Shown piece by piece: positions 43,261 to 53,000 of a stretch of 64,000 nucleotides of DNA (positions within the stretch are counted from its first letter, which is position 1; the number at the start of each line of letters is the position of its first letter). The stretch spans positions 84,768 to 148,767 of the forward strand of contig DHAE01000007.1 in assembly GCA_002397315.1 (NCBI GenBank). The letters are read 5' to 3'. Origin of the DNA: Comamonadaceae bacterium UBA4962 (GTDB lineage: Bacteria; Pseudomonadota; Gammaproteobacteria; Burkholderiales; Burkholderiaceae_C). Position numbers and translations under genes: made by a program. Under the pieces are notes generated by a model. That model made no database searches. It was not told the origin of the DNA and saw only the letters and a program-made list of their open reading frames with translations.

Positions 43261-44898
43261 ATGAAGAAAAATGTTCTGGCCCTGAGCATTGCTGCCATGA
43301 TTGGTGGCCTGGGCTTCGCCGGCGCTGCATCCGCGGATGTGGTTCGGGCTGCCGCTGGCAACGCCGGCAACCTGACGGTGTCGAACGCCACGGACCTGTC
43401 CTTCGCCGAAGGCGGTGTGGGTCACGCTCTGCTGGTGCCTTACTTCAACGCGCAAAACGGCAACATGACCGTTCTGCACGTGGTGAACACCGACACCTCG
43501 CGCGGCAAGGCCGTGAAGGTGCGTTTCCGCGGCGCTCTGAACTCCGACGACGTGTTTGACTTCCAAGTGTTCATGTCGCCTGGCGACGTCTGGACCGCTG
43601 CCGTGACGGCCGGCGCCGACGGCGTGGCACAACTGACCACGACCGACAACACCTGCACGCTGCCCAAGCTGACCAAGGGTCAGGCCGAGAAGTTCGTGAC
43701 CGCCCGTCTGAACCCCGGCATCGCTGCTGCAGACAAGGCCAACAACACGCGTGAAGGTTACGTTGAAATCTTCAACATGGCCGACATTCCCCCGACCAAG
43801 ACGAACGGCGGCACCAACGCCCTGTTCACGGCCATCAAGCACGTGAACGGCGTCGCACCTTGCACGCAAGCTACCCTGGACGCAACGTCGGTCAACCTGA
43901 CGACGCCCACGGAGGTCGCCAATGCTGGCTTCGACACGCCTTCCACGGGCCTGGTGGGTGACTGGTACATCATCAACGTGGCGCAAACCACGACGTTCTC
44001 GGGTGGCGCAACGGCCGTCCGTGCTGAAGCCAACGGCGCCAGCGCTGTCGGTAACTTCGTGCACTTCCCGCAACTGGCCACGGCTGCTCCCACGCCTGAC
44101 CTGTTCACGGCCGACCCGCTGTTCCGTACGACGTTCGTTCGCAACGCTGCCAACGCGGCTCCGACCGACACGGCTGGCGTGACGCTGCCGATCATCGCTG
44201 CTGCGAACTACGATCTGCCCGACATGTCCACCCCGTACGTCACGGCTGCTACGGTCGATACGGCTCCCCTGACGCAAGCCCGCCTGCTGACGGACGCGCT
44301 GTCGGTGACCAGCATCGCCAACCAGTACGCCAACGACTCGGCCATCTCGGCCAAGACCGACTGGGTGTTCTCCATGCCTACCCGTCGCTACAACGTGGCT
44401 GCCAACTACGTGGCCGCCAACGCCAGCCCGGTGGATCGTCTGAACTTCCGTCTGTTCTCCGACCTGACCGCATCCGGCAACGGTGTGGCTGATGAGCGTT
44501 TCAACCCCGGCAACACCACGGTGCCTACCACGGGTGGCGCCATCTGCGTGACGGCTACGGGCCAAGCGTTCTACGATCGTGAAGAAGGTTCCGTGTCGAC
44601 CGGCGCCGTGTTCTCGCCGAACCAGCTGACGCAAACCACCTTCTGCGGCGAAACCAGCGTCCTGAGCTTCGCCGACGCAGGCAACTCCGTGCTGGGCGCT
44701 TCGGTGGCTCGTCAGAACCTGACGGCTGGCTCGTTCCAGAACGGCTGGAGCCGTGTCGACGTGTCGAACGCCAACAAGGGTCTGCCGATCCTGGGTTCGT
44801 CGTTCATCAAGCTGTCGAACTCCGCTGCTACGGCTGGCACGTCCGGTACCTACGGTATCACGTGGCCCCACCGCTTCACGCGCTTCGTTGCTCAGTAA
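43261..44898 (+). CDS. Abundant secreted/surface protein of unknown family
   Basis: A 545-residue protein with a signal peptide (MKKNVLALSIAAMIGGLGFA...) cut after ASA at residue 25. The mature protein is rich in Ala, Thr, Asn and Val with few charges, and has four cysteines (132, 201, 429, 462) that could make two disulfides. LLVPYFNAQNGNMTVLHVVNTD near the N-terminus resembles a recurrent beta domain seen in cell-surface proteins. It does not end in a Phe-type beta-barrel signal. Codons GCT, GGT, CGT and CAA are far more frequent than in neighbours, as in highly expressed genes. A strong terminator follows. Role unknown; S-layer-like or outer-membrane associated is possible. Confidence 0.85.
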   Translation: MKKNVLALSIAAMIGGLGFAGAASADVVRAAAGNAGNLTVSNATDLSFAEGGVGHALLVPYFNAQNGNMTVLHVVNTDTSRGKAVKVRFRGALNSDDVFDFQVFMSPGDVWTAAVTAGADGVAQLTTTDNTCTLPKLTKGQAEKFVTARLNPGIAAADKANNTREGYVEIFNMADIPPTKTNGGTNALFTAIKHVNGVAPCTQATLDATSVNLTTPTEVANAGFDTPSTGLVGDWYIINVAQTTTFSGGATAVRAEANGASAVGNFVHFPQLATAAPTPDLFTADPLFRTTFVRNAANAAPTDTAGVTLPIIAAANYDLPDMSTPYVTAATVDTAPLTQARLLTDALSVTSIANQYANDSAISAKTDWVFSMPTRRYNVAANYVAANASPVDRLNFRLFSDLTASGNGVADERFNPGNTTVPTTGGAICVTATGQAFYDREEGSVSTGAVFSPNQLTQTTFCGETSVLSFADAGNSVLGASVARQNLTAGSFQNGWSRVDVSNANKGLPILGSSFIKLSNSAATAGTSGTYGITWPHRFTRFVAQ

Positions 44899-44940
44899 TT
44901 CATCGTTACTGCTGCGGCACTTTTCACAGCAATGTGAACC

Positions 44941-44971
44941 AAAAAAGGCGGGGGTCTCCCCGCCTTTTTTT
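44941..44971 (+). terminator. Strong intrinsic terminator after the surface protein gene
   Basis: A6 precedes stem GGCGGGG (44947-44953), loop GTCT, CCCCGCC (44958-44964), then T7. It is a canonical rho-independent terminator and may work on both strands because of the A-run. Confidence 0.9.
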
Positions 44972-44997
44972 ATTTCTCATCCATGGTTGACTCACAC

Positions 44998-45897
44998 ATG
45001 AAACGTACCTCTGCCCGTCTTTGCGCCGGTGCCCTGTTGTCCGCACTGCTCGTTTCCGCCCATGCACAGGAGCCCATCCTGATCCAGGGCCCGAAGATCG
45101 CCATCGACGCCAGCGACATGCGTGCCGATTCGCTGCGCATGCCGCCGGAGATGCGTGAATCTGTGCTGTCCCGCCCGCAAACGGTGATGCAGATCGCTTC
45201 CAACCTGTATGCGCGCCGGGCCATGGCGCAGCGCGCCGAGGTGGCCGGACTCGAGAAGGACCCTGAAGTCGTGGCCGCATTACGCGTGGCGCGTGACAAG
45301 GTCCTGTCGGATGCCTATCTGGCGAAGATCGACAAAGACCACACCTTGTCGGATTTCAAGGCAGAAGGACTTGCCCGCAGTATTTACAAGGCCAAGCCGG
45401 AGCGCTTCAAGATGCCTGAGCAGGTTCACGTGCGGCACATCCTGATCGCAGGTTCCGACGCCGACGCTCGTGCCAAGATCGAGAAGATCGAACAGGAGCT
45501 CAAGGGCGGCGCGGACTTTGCGCAACTGGCCAAGGAGCGTTCCGATGACAAGGGCAGCGCTGCAAAGGGTGGCGACCTCGGCTCCTTCGAAGCGGGCAAG
45601 ATGGTGCCGGAATTCGACAAGGCGGCCTTCGCATTGACCAAGCCGGGCGAGCGCAGCGGCATCGTGGAGAGCAAGTTCGGCTACCACATCCTGCAATTGG
45701 AAGCCCGCCAGCCAGCGCGTACGCGCAGCTTCGACGAAGTGCGCAACGAACTGATCCAGGAAGTGCGCGCCAATGCGCAGCAGGAGGCCCGGGTCAACGA
45801 TGCGCAGGCGCTCCAGAAGGAAGCACAGATCAACAAGGACGCCATCGACGCTTTTGCCGCCGGCTACATGCCCAAGGCGGTCAAGATTGCGCCTTAA
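44998..45897 (+). CDS. Periplasmic parvulin-type peptidyl-prolyl isomerase
   Basis: A 299-residue PpiC/SurA-like chaperone. The signal peptide ends VSAHA at residue 23. A helical N-terminal domain (about 30-140) is followed by one parvulin domain at about 143-235 (VHVRHILIAGSDADARAKIE, FAQLAKERSDDKGSAAKGGDLG, FGYHILQLEA) and a C-terminal helix (SFDEVRNELIQEVRANAQQEARV). It begins 27 bp after the terminator of the surface protein gene; assistance in folding that protein is a plausible guess. ATG 44998 has no clear ribosome site. Confidence 0.9.
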   Translation: MKRTSARLCAGALLSALLVSAHAQEPILIQGPKIAIDASDMRADSLRMPPEMRESVLSRPQTVMQIASNLYARRAMAQRAEVAGLEKDPEVVAALRVARDKVLSDAYLAKIDKDHTLSDFKAEGLARSIYKAKPERFKMPEQVHVRHILIAGSDADARAKIEKIEQELKGGADFAQLAKERSDDKGSAAKGGDLGSFEAGKMVPEFDKAAFALTKPGERSGIVESKFGYHILQLEARQPARTRSFDEVRNELIQEVRANAQQEARVNDAQALQKEAQINKDAIDAFAAGYMPKAVKIAP

Positions 45898-45978
45898 GGC
45901 GTAAGCTCTGCGTTGCTTGCAGGCGCGAGGGATGGTTCGCCGCTCTCGCGCCCCGAATGGCGGGCGTGCCCGCCCCTG

Positions 45979-46797
45979 ATGGTTTTTCTTTCCTTCATGC
46001 AGACTTTGCAGAACGAGTGGCGCGCCGTGTGGGGCGCCCGCTCCCTGGTATGGGTGCTGACCCTGCGCGAGGTGGCCGCCCGCCACGCCGGCACGGCCGT
46101 CGGGATCCTCTGGCCCTACCTGCAGCCACTCCTGACGGTGGCCGCCTATTACCTGGTGTTCGACGTCGTGTTCTCGATGCGGCTCGGCACCGGTACGGCC
46201 GCCCATGCGGTGGGCACCTTCCTCGTCGTCGGGGCGCTGCCGTGGATGGCGTTCTGCGATGCGGTGTCCCGCGGCATGAACAGCCTCATCGAGGCCGGTG
46301 GCATGCTGCAGAAGAATCCGCTGCCGCCGGTGCTGTTCACCACCCGCGCGGTGCTGGCGAGTTCCGTCATCTACGGGCCGCTCATCGTGCTGGTGGCGCT
46401 GCTCTACACGCCCCTGCACGGCTTCCGCCTGCCGGTGCTGAGCCTGCTGCCGCTGCTGGCCGCCCAGGTGCTGCTCAGCATCCTGCTCGGCTACCTGCTG
46501 GCCATTTTGGCCGCGGCATTGCGCGACACGGTGCAGATCGTCGGCTTTCTGCTGTCGGTCGGCATCTATCTCACCCCGATCCTGTTCCCGCTGTCCATGT
46601 TCCCCGAGGGCTGGCGCTGGGTGCTGTGGCTCAACCCGATGACGGCGTTCGTGATCGGCTACCAGGATGTACTGCTGCAGGGCATCTGGCCGCCGGTGGC
46701 TGCCTGGATCGCGATCGCGGCCTGGATGGGCGCCGTGGCCCTGGCACTGAACGTCCTCGTGGCGCGCAGCCGTGACCAACTGGTGGACTGGCTATGA
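45979..46797 (+). CDS. wzm: O-antigen ABC transporter permease
   Basis: About 272 residues of the ABC-2 polysaccharide export family (Wzm/KpsM/TagG). Six membrane segments are visible, including LTVAAYYLVFDVVFSM, VGTFLVVGALPWMAFCDAV, IYGPLIVLVALLYTPL and the C-terminal VAAWIAIAAWMGAVALALNVLVA. EVAARHAGTAVGILWPYLQPL is the family N-terminus. Starts at 45979 (MVFLSFM) and 45997 (MQTLQNEW) are both possible. Its stop overlaps the ATPase start (ATGA). Confidence 0.92.
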   Translation: MVFLSFMQTLQNEWRAVWGARSLVWVLTLREVAARHAGTAVGILWPYLQPLLTVAAYYLVFDVVFSMRLGTGTAAHAVGTFLVVGALPWMAFCDAVSRGMNSLIEAGGMLQKNPLPPVLFTTRAVLASSVIYGPLIVLVALLYTPLHGFRLPVLSLLPLLAAQVLLSILLGYLLAILAAALRDTVQIVGFLLSVGIYLTPILFPLSMFPEGWRWVLWLNPMTAFVIGYQDVLLQGIWPPVAAWIAIAAWMGAVALALNVLVARSRDQLVDWL

Positions 46798-48140
46798 GCA
46801 GCGACGCAGTACCGACGGGTTCCCTGGCTGCCGGCGCAGGGAAGAGTTTCCCCGCAGGCAATGTTCCAAACACGGTGGAGACCGTGCTGAAGGTGGCGGG
46901 GGTCAGCAAGGAGTACAAGCTCTATCCCTCCCCGCGGTCACGGCTGCGCGCGCTGCTCACGGGGCGGGCCACGCATCGCAGCCACTGGGCGCTGCGCGAC
47001 GTGTCGTTCGAGCTGCAGCGCGGCCAGTGCATCGGCGTGATCGGCGACAACGGCGCGGGCAAGAGCTCGCTGCTCAAGCTGTTGGCCGGCACGCTGCAGC
47101 CGTCGACAGGCACCATTCAGCGCGTGGGGCGGGTCACGGCCATCCTGGAACTGGGTGCGGGTTTCCATCCGGATTTCAGCGGGCGTGACAACCTGTATTT
47201 CGGTGGCAGCCTGATCGGCATCCCGCACGAGGAGATGGCGCGGCTGGAGCCGGAGATCATCGCCTTCTGCGAGCTGGGCGAGGCGCTCGACCGGCCGGTG
47301 AAGACCTATTCCTCGGGCATGGCCGTGCGGCTCGCGTTCGCGCTGGTGACGGCCGTGCAGCCCGACGTGCTCATCATCGACGAAGCGCTGGCCGTGGGCG
47401 ACCAGCATTTCCAGAAGAAGTGCATCGAGCGGATCATGGCGTTTCGCAACAGCGGGTGCACCATCCTGTTCTGCTCGCACAGCCCCTACCACATCCGCCA
47501 TCTGTGCGATGCGGCCATGTGGCTCAAGGGCGGGCGCATGGAGCAGTTCGGTCCCACCGAGCCCGTGCTCGCGGCCTATGAGTTCTACACCCGCCTGCGC
47601 GAAGGTGTCTCCCTGGGGGAGGACCAGCCGCAGCAGATGGAAGGCGGCTCGTCTCATATCGAGGCGATCCAGCGCGACATCGCTGGCGCGGAAGCATCTG
47701 ATGCGAAGCATGTCACCGCGGTGAATGCGGGAGACGCCTGTATCGTCTCAGTGGATGTCGACAACCTCACCGAGCCCTGCGGAGAGCGGCCTGGCACTTT
47801 GCACAGCAAGGATCTGGTGGTTTCCATCGTGGTGCGTGGGCGTGGAGATGAGCGTCCGAACATCGGTTTCATGATCGAGCAATCGCGGGGAGTGGGTATC
47901 ACGTCATTGGGGACCCACGAAGAAGGAGCGGCGCCGGTCCGCCTCGAAGATGGCTGCTGGCGGTCGATACTGACCTTCCCCGAGTTACCGCTCCATACGG
48001 GCGATTACGTCATCAGCGTCTACCTGTTCGACGAGACCGGACTCGTGGTGTATGACGAATGGTTCCAGTTCCTCCAGTTCCATTTCTCATTCCCGAAGCC
48101 CATGCCAGGCCTTGTGCGTCTGCCTCACCGCTGGGAATGA
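46794..48140 (+). CDS. wzt: O-antigen ABC transporter ATPase with glycan-binding C-terminus
   Basis: A 448-residue Wzt protein. The ATPase part has Walker A IGDNGAGKSSLLKL at about 83-96, the signature YSSGMAVRLAFALV and Walker B VLIIDEALAVGD at about 193-204. After residue 300 comes an Ig-like beta domain of about 145 residues (KDLVVSIVVRG, NIGFMIEQSRGVGITSLG, LHTGDYVISVYLFDETG), the Wzt C-terminal carbohydrate-binding type that recognises the terminal modification of the finished O-chain. The C-terminal half is markedly less GC-rich than the ATPase part. Confidence 0.93.
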   Translation: MSSDAVPTGSLAAGAGKSFPAGNVPNTVETVLKVAGVSKEYKLYPSPRSRLRALLTGRATHRSHWALRDVSFELQRGQCIGVIGDNGAGKSSLLKLLAGTLQPSTGTIQRVGRVTAILELGAGFHPDFSGRDNLYFGGSLIGIPHEEMARLEPEIIAFCELGEALDRPVKTYSSGMAVRLAFALVTAVQPDVLIIDEALAVGDQHFQKKCIERIMAFRNSGCTILFCSHSPYHIRHLCDAAMWLKGGRMEQFGPTEPVLAAYEFYTRLREGVSLGEDQPQQMEGGSSHIEAIQRDIAGAEASDAKHVTAVNAGDACIVSVDVDNLTEPCGERPGTLHSKDLVVSIVVRGRGDERPNIGFMIEQSRGVGITSLGTHEEGAAPVRLEDGCWRSILTFPELPLHTGDYVISVYLFDETGLVVYDEWFQFLQFHFSFPKPMPGLVRLPHRWE

Positions 48141-48144
48141 AACG

Positions 48145-49098
48145 GTGACCTCAGTCTGGACGCGCGCATGGTCGCGGTGGAAAAGGGAAAGCCGTGATGC
48201 ACTGGAAGTGGTGCTGCTGCCCGGACTCGCTGCGGTGATGCCATGGGGATGGTGCTTTCGCCTGTACCGCCGCATGGCGCGATGGCGGTGGCTCTACCGT
48301 GACGCCTGCGAAGCGGCGCTGTTCCAGGCCGAGTTGCGGGGATGGGTGAACTGCTCCGCTGACGACTGGCTGGCGGAACGCAGGCTGGTGACTTTGCTCG
48401 ATCATGCGGACCACTACCTTTTCCGAACGCGCTCGCAGGCCTGGATGCGCCGCCATGTGAAGGCGGAGGGGGTGTGGGAAGGGATTGGAAAGGCGGGACT
48501 GCTGCTGACTTTCCACTGGGGCGCGGGAATGTGGGCGCTCTGTCATGCGTCCGCCGCGGGGATGCGCGGCAACATGGTGCTGGCAGCTCCTGGCGGGCGT
48601 GATTTTATCGGGCGTTGGATTTTTGGACGGTATGTGCGTGCTCGCATGCGCTCGGTGGAGATGGCTTTGGACCGTCCCGTGGTGTTCGTGCCGGGCGGCA
48701 TGCAAGGCGTGCGTCAGGCACTGCGGCGCGATGAGCAGGTGGTGGTGGTGATCGATGTGCCGGAAGACCAGGTCAGCATTACACGGACTACCACCGTCCT
48801 TGGTCAGCCTGTCAGCGTGCCTGCTGTACTGCCGCAGATGGCGGTGGACAGATCGCTTCCTACAACGGTTTTCTATATGGGTATCGACTTGCAATCGGGG
48901 CAAAGGACGCTCCGTATTGCGCCGCTCGGTGAATCCAAGGATCCACAAGATCTGACTGACAAAATCTTTGCATATTTCGATGAACTGCTCAGGAAGCAGC
49001 CTGCTGCGTGGCATCTGTGGGCGGAAGCGCCGCGTTTTTTCCGCGCGCGTGCTGATGGTGGGGGCAACCCGATGGAGAAGAAAGTGATGAATCCATGA
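48145..49098 (+). CDS. LpxL/HtrB-like acyltransferase family protein
   Basis: A 317-residue protein starting at GTG 48145, 4 bp after wzt. It resembles lipid A biosynthesis acyltransferases: YRRMARWRWLYRDACEAALF-type N-terminus, LLLTFHWGAGMWALCHAS, GGMQGVRQALRRDEQVVVVIDVPEDQ and a C-terminal PAAWHLWAEAPRFF. The catalytic His-x4-Asp/Glu appears altered: after His in HWGAGMW the acidic residue is missing. It is coupled to the next gene by overlap (ATGA). G+C is low here (31/60 in 48841-48900, 29/60 in 48961-49020). A true lipid A acyl transfer role is uncertain. Confidence 0.75.
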   Translation: MTSVWTRAWSRWKRESRDALEVVLLPGLAAVMPWGWCFRLYRRMARWRWLYRDACEAALFQAELRGWVNCSADDWLAERRLVTLLDHADHYLFRTRSQAWMRRHVKAEGVWEGIGKAGLLLTFHWGAGMWALCHASAAGMRGNMVLAAPGGRDFIGRWIFGRYVRARMRSVEMALDRPVVFVPGGMQGVRQALRRDEQVVVVIDVPEDQVSITRTTTVLGQPVSVPAVLPQMAVDRSLPTTVFYMGIDLQSGQRTLRIAPLGESKDPQDLTDKIFAYFDELLRKQPAAWHLWAEAPRFFRARADGGGNPMEKKVMNP

Positions 49099-49952
49099 AT
49101 TGGATGAACGGATGGAAAGAGCGTATGTGGGGCATCGCCCCCTGGGACGCCCAACGCATCACCGACGAATGGTTCCGCGCGCATTTCGAGTATGCGTCCG
49201 ACGTGGTCCACCACTGGGTGGGCGGCGTGCTCGACCTGCCCACGGCACGGCTGCTGAATTTCGGTTGCGGGGACGGCATCACCGATCTCTCGCTGGTGCT
49301 GCGGCACGGTGCCACCGCGATCCACGGGGTGGACATCCGCCAGGAATACGCCAAGCTGCCCCGCATCGCGCGCGAGCAGCTGGGCATGTCGCGCATTCCC
49401 GCGGCGCTGACGTTCGAAACCATCGCGCCGGGCACGCCGCTGGCGGGCAAGCGGCCGCTGGTGGATGGCATCATGAGCTGGTCGACCTTCGAGCACGTGC
49501 AGCGCGACCAGTTGCTGCCGATCCTGAAAGACCTTCACGCCTGCCTGCGGCCGGGCGGATTCTTCTTCATCCAGATCGAGCCGCTCTTCTATTCGCCCTA
49601 CGGCTCGCACCTGCGCCGCTACGACGAGGTGCCGTGGCACCACCTGCTGGTGAGCGAAGAGGAATTGTGGGAGATCGTGCGCACGCACGAGGGGCCGATC
49701 GACGCCGCCGAAACCGACTTCGGCTTCGCCGACTTCGGGCCTGAGGGGTACAAGCGCTTCGTCTTCAACGAGTACCGGGCGCTGAACCGGCTGACGGCCG
49801 ACGAGCTGGTGGCATTGACTGCCGAGGCCGGGTTCCACGTGGTGCGGCAGGAGCGCCGCAACGTGCAGATGGAGATTCCTGCGGCACTGCACGGCAAGTA
49901 CCCGGAAGACTGGCTGCTCAACAACGAGATTTTCCTGCTGCTGGGGCGTTGA
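49095..49952 (+). CDS. Class I SAM-dependent methyltransferase
   Basis: A 285-residue methyltransferase. The SAM-binding motif I is RLLNFGCGDGITDLSLVL at about 52-69, with acidic GVDIRQEYA after strand 2 and a later DGIMSWSTFEHVQRD motif. The C-terminal half (HLRRYDEVPWHHLLVSEEEL) is typical of glycan-modifying methyltransferases. Located directly downstream of wzm-wzt, it is a candidate for capping or decorating the O-chain. It ends 69 bp from the convergent fusion gene. Confidence 0.88.
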   Translation: MNWMNGWKERMWGIAPWDAQRITDEWFRAHFEYASDVVHHWVGGVLDLPTARLLNFGCGDGITDLSLVLRHGATAIHGVDIRQEYAKLPRIAREQLGMSRIPAALTFETIAPGTPLAGKRPLVDGIMSWSTFEHVQRDQLLPILKDLHACLRPGGFFFIQIEPLFYSPYGSHLRRYDEVPWHHLLVSEEELWEIVRTHEGPIDAAETDFGFADFGPEGYKRFVFNEYRALNRLTADELVALTAEAGFHVVRQERRNVQMEIPAALHGKYPEDWLLNNEIFLLLGR

Positions 49953-49984
49953 GCCGGGCCGCGGCGCCGACCGGACAGCCGGAC

Positions 49985-50010
49985 GGGCAGCAGCATTCCT
50001 GATGCTGCCC
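49985..50010. terminator. Hairpin between convergent methyltransferase and glycosyltransferase genes
   Basis: GGGCAGCA (49985-49992) pairs with TGCTGCCC (50003-50010) over a 10-base loop. It lies between the two convergent stop codons and may act in both directions; there is no T-run. Confidence 0.5.
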
Positions 50011-50021
50011 GGACGCTGCCG

Positions 50022-53000
50022 TCAGGCTTGCAGCCAGTTCTTCACGCGGCGCTGCCAGTGGGAGGGGATCCTTCGCGCAACGCCCCGCAGCACCGGCAGG
50101 GACCGCAGGTACACCACGGCCGACAAAAGTCCCGATTTCGCGGCGGCCGCGGTCGTCTCCTGCGGCAGGTAGCGCTGCAGCTCCTGCGCGGACAGGGGCT
50201 GCGCCGGCGCCGCCGCGGGAATGTCTGCCAGGTAGTCGCCGTCGTAGCGGAAGGGGGCGGACGGCAACTCGTCGGGCAGGGCCGCCGGCTGCGATTCCGC
50301 CAGCGCGGGTGCCGTGCCCGTGGCGAAGTGCGCGGTGCGCACCTGGTCGAACCAGGCGAGCCACCCGGCCGCGGTGGCATCCCAGGGCAGCACCCAGCTC
50401 CACGGCCTGCCAGCCACGCGCTCGCGGAATGCGCCGATGTCGGGCACGGCCACCGGCAGGCCGGCGAGCAGGGCGGCGCTCAGCGTATAGCTGTAGGTCT
50501 CGGGCCACTGGGCGGGGAACCACACCAGGTCGGGTTCGAGCCACTGCAGCAGTTGGGGCAGATCCTTGTCGCTGTATTCGCCATGCACCGTGAGGCGCGC
50601 ACGCGGCTGCGTCTGCAGGCTGCGGTAGCCGTAGCCGATGAGGTGGAAGTCGACCATCGCATTGCGCCGCGCCGCCTCGGCGGCGACGGCTTCGAGCACG
50701 TCGGCGCCCTTGATGGTGCTCAAGGCGCCGATCACCACCACCTTCAGGCGCCGGCCGGCGGGCACCGGAGCAGGCGCGGGCAGCGGCAGATCCGCGGAGT
50801 CCGGCATGTCGGTGTGCGGCACGGCGTGGACGCGGGCCAGGGGAGCGAAGGCGGCGATGCGCTGAGCGGCATCCCGGCTGGGCGCGAGCACGTGGCGGGC
50901 TCCGCTCAGCAGGCGGGCATTGGCCTGCCGCCATTCCGCGACGGTCACGCCCGTCGGGGCCTGCGACTGCGGAGGGCAGCATTGGCACTGGCCGGGGCCC
51001 GACTCGCCGACGTAGCGGTGACCGGTACCCGTCAGGGTGATGTGCGTGCAGTAGCTGTAATAGTCGTGGGCGGTGAAGTCGTAGGGTACGCCCAGCAGGT
51101 GGGGCAGGTTGCGGACTTCCTGCCCGTGGCCCAGCAGGTGGTGGTAGTGCACGTGGCACACCCCCAGGCGGCGCAGCGTCTCGATGAGGTCGTCGTACTG
51201 GTCGTCCAACCGGAATGTCAGCGCGAAACCCTCGTCTTCGCCCGCCATGCGCAGCCGCACGCTGCGTCCGTGCGCGGGCGCGAGCGTCAGGAACTGCGCC
51301 TGGCCGGCCAGGTGGGCCGCGAGTTCTCGCACGTGCCGCACCGTGCCGCCGGCGCGGTCGTGCAGCACCGCGAGCACCACGCGCGTGCCGGCTTCCGCGA
51401 TGCGCGCGGCGTCCAGCGCGAGGCGGTAGGGCTGGGCCGGGTCGGCCTGCACGAACGCATGCACGTCGCGGTCGTAGCTCGGGTGCAGGCGGCGCAGCGT
51501 TTCCATGGCGGCCAGTTCGCGCGGGCTCTTGCTGTCGCCGAAGCTCACGCCGCCCGTGTGCAGCACGAACGTGTCGAGCAGGTGCAGGTTGCGCCAGCCG
51601 GCGGCCTGGGCGCGCTGGCAGAAGTCGTTCTCTTCGCCATAGCCCTTGCCGAAGTGCTCGGTGTCGAACAGGCCGACCTGCCGTAGGCAGTCGCGGCGGA
51701 TGTACATGCAAAAGCCCACGCCCGTCGGAACGTCGACCACCACGCCGGGGTTGGTGCGGGCGCACAGCGCATCCAGGCGTGCGGTGTCGTAGCCTGCCGG
51801 CAGATCGTTGTCCTTGCAGAAGAGCGGGTAGCTGCAGATCGTGGCGTTGTTGGAAAACGGCGTGACGGACGCGATCTTCGCGTCGCCGTAGGCCGCCTGG
51901 CGGATGCGGTCGAGCCAGTCGTTGGCCACTTCCGTATCGCTGTTGAGCAGCAGCACGTCGTGGCTTTCGCTCAGCGCCATGCCGCGGTTCACCGTGCCGA
52001 CGAAGCCCAGGTTCTCGGCGTTCTCCAGCAGCAGGATGCGGTCGTCGCCCGCGGCGCGTTCCCGCAGCCAGGCCGTGACTTCCGGCTCGGGGCTGCAGTC
52101 GTTGATGACGATGAGGCGCCAGGGCGTGCGGCAGCCGCTGGCCAGCACCGATTCGACGCAGAGCTGCGTGTCGGCGAGCCCGCGGTACACGGGAACGATC
52201 ACGTCGACGGGGTGCGGCGGCGGCACCACGGGCGTCGGGACGTGGGCGGGTTGTGCGATGGGTTGCGGGGCGCGTCCCAGCAGGCGGTCGATGCGCATCT
52301 TGGCGTGGACGATAGGGCGCGTCGCTCGGAACACGGTGGAGTTCTCGATGGTGCGCAGGTGATCGGACAGAGAGTTGAAGTCGCGGCGCATGCAGCCCAG
52401 TTCGTGCTGCAGCCGCGTCACGTCGCGCAGCGATCGGGACGACTGCTGCTGCAGCTCGTCGCGTTGCCGCAGCACGGTGGCATGGTCCTGCTGCAGGGCT
52501 GTGCGTTGCTGCTCCAGCGTCCGGTTCCAGTCCTCCATCGCCTCCCTTTCCGCGGCCCAGGCAGTACGGGCGGCATCCAGCTCGGCATTCATCCGCACCT
52601 GGGTGGCGTGGTGCTCGTCGCCCAGTTGCGCGACCCGGTCCTGCAACGGCCGCACGGCCCCCGAGAGGGCGAGGTAGTCGGCCGACATCGGCCAGCCCAT
52701 TTCCACTTCCAGACGGGCCCCTTCGGTGCCGCCCGTGGCCGCGGCCAGGGCTTCCGGCGGGATGGGCAATTCCATCCACGGATCCTCGCCCGTGAGCAGC
52801 AGCAGGCTGGACGACGCCGCCGCGGGCAGGGCCTGGGCGTTCCAGGCGATCTGCTGCTGCGGCACGTCCGCCAGCAGCGGGCGCGATGCCGCATCGGCCC
52901 GCCAGGTCCATGCCGCGCTGCCGTCCGGCGTCCGGAGGGTGATGGCATGCAGGTGCAGGAAGCCGGGCCGGTCCGCCGGGTCGAAGCGCAGGCGGGTGAG

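Noticed and set aside
42936..43559. Open frame overlapping the gap and the start of the surface protein gene
   Set aside because: It overlaps the signal peptide and N-terminus of the surface protein in another frame and lacks a ribosome site.
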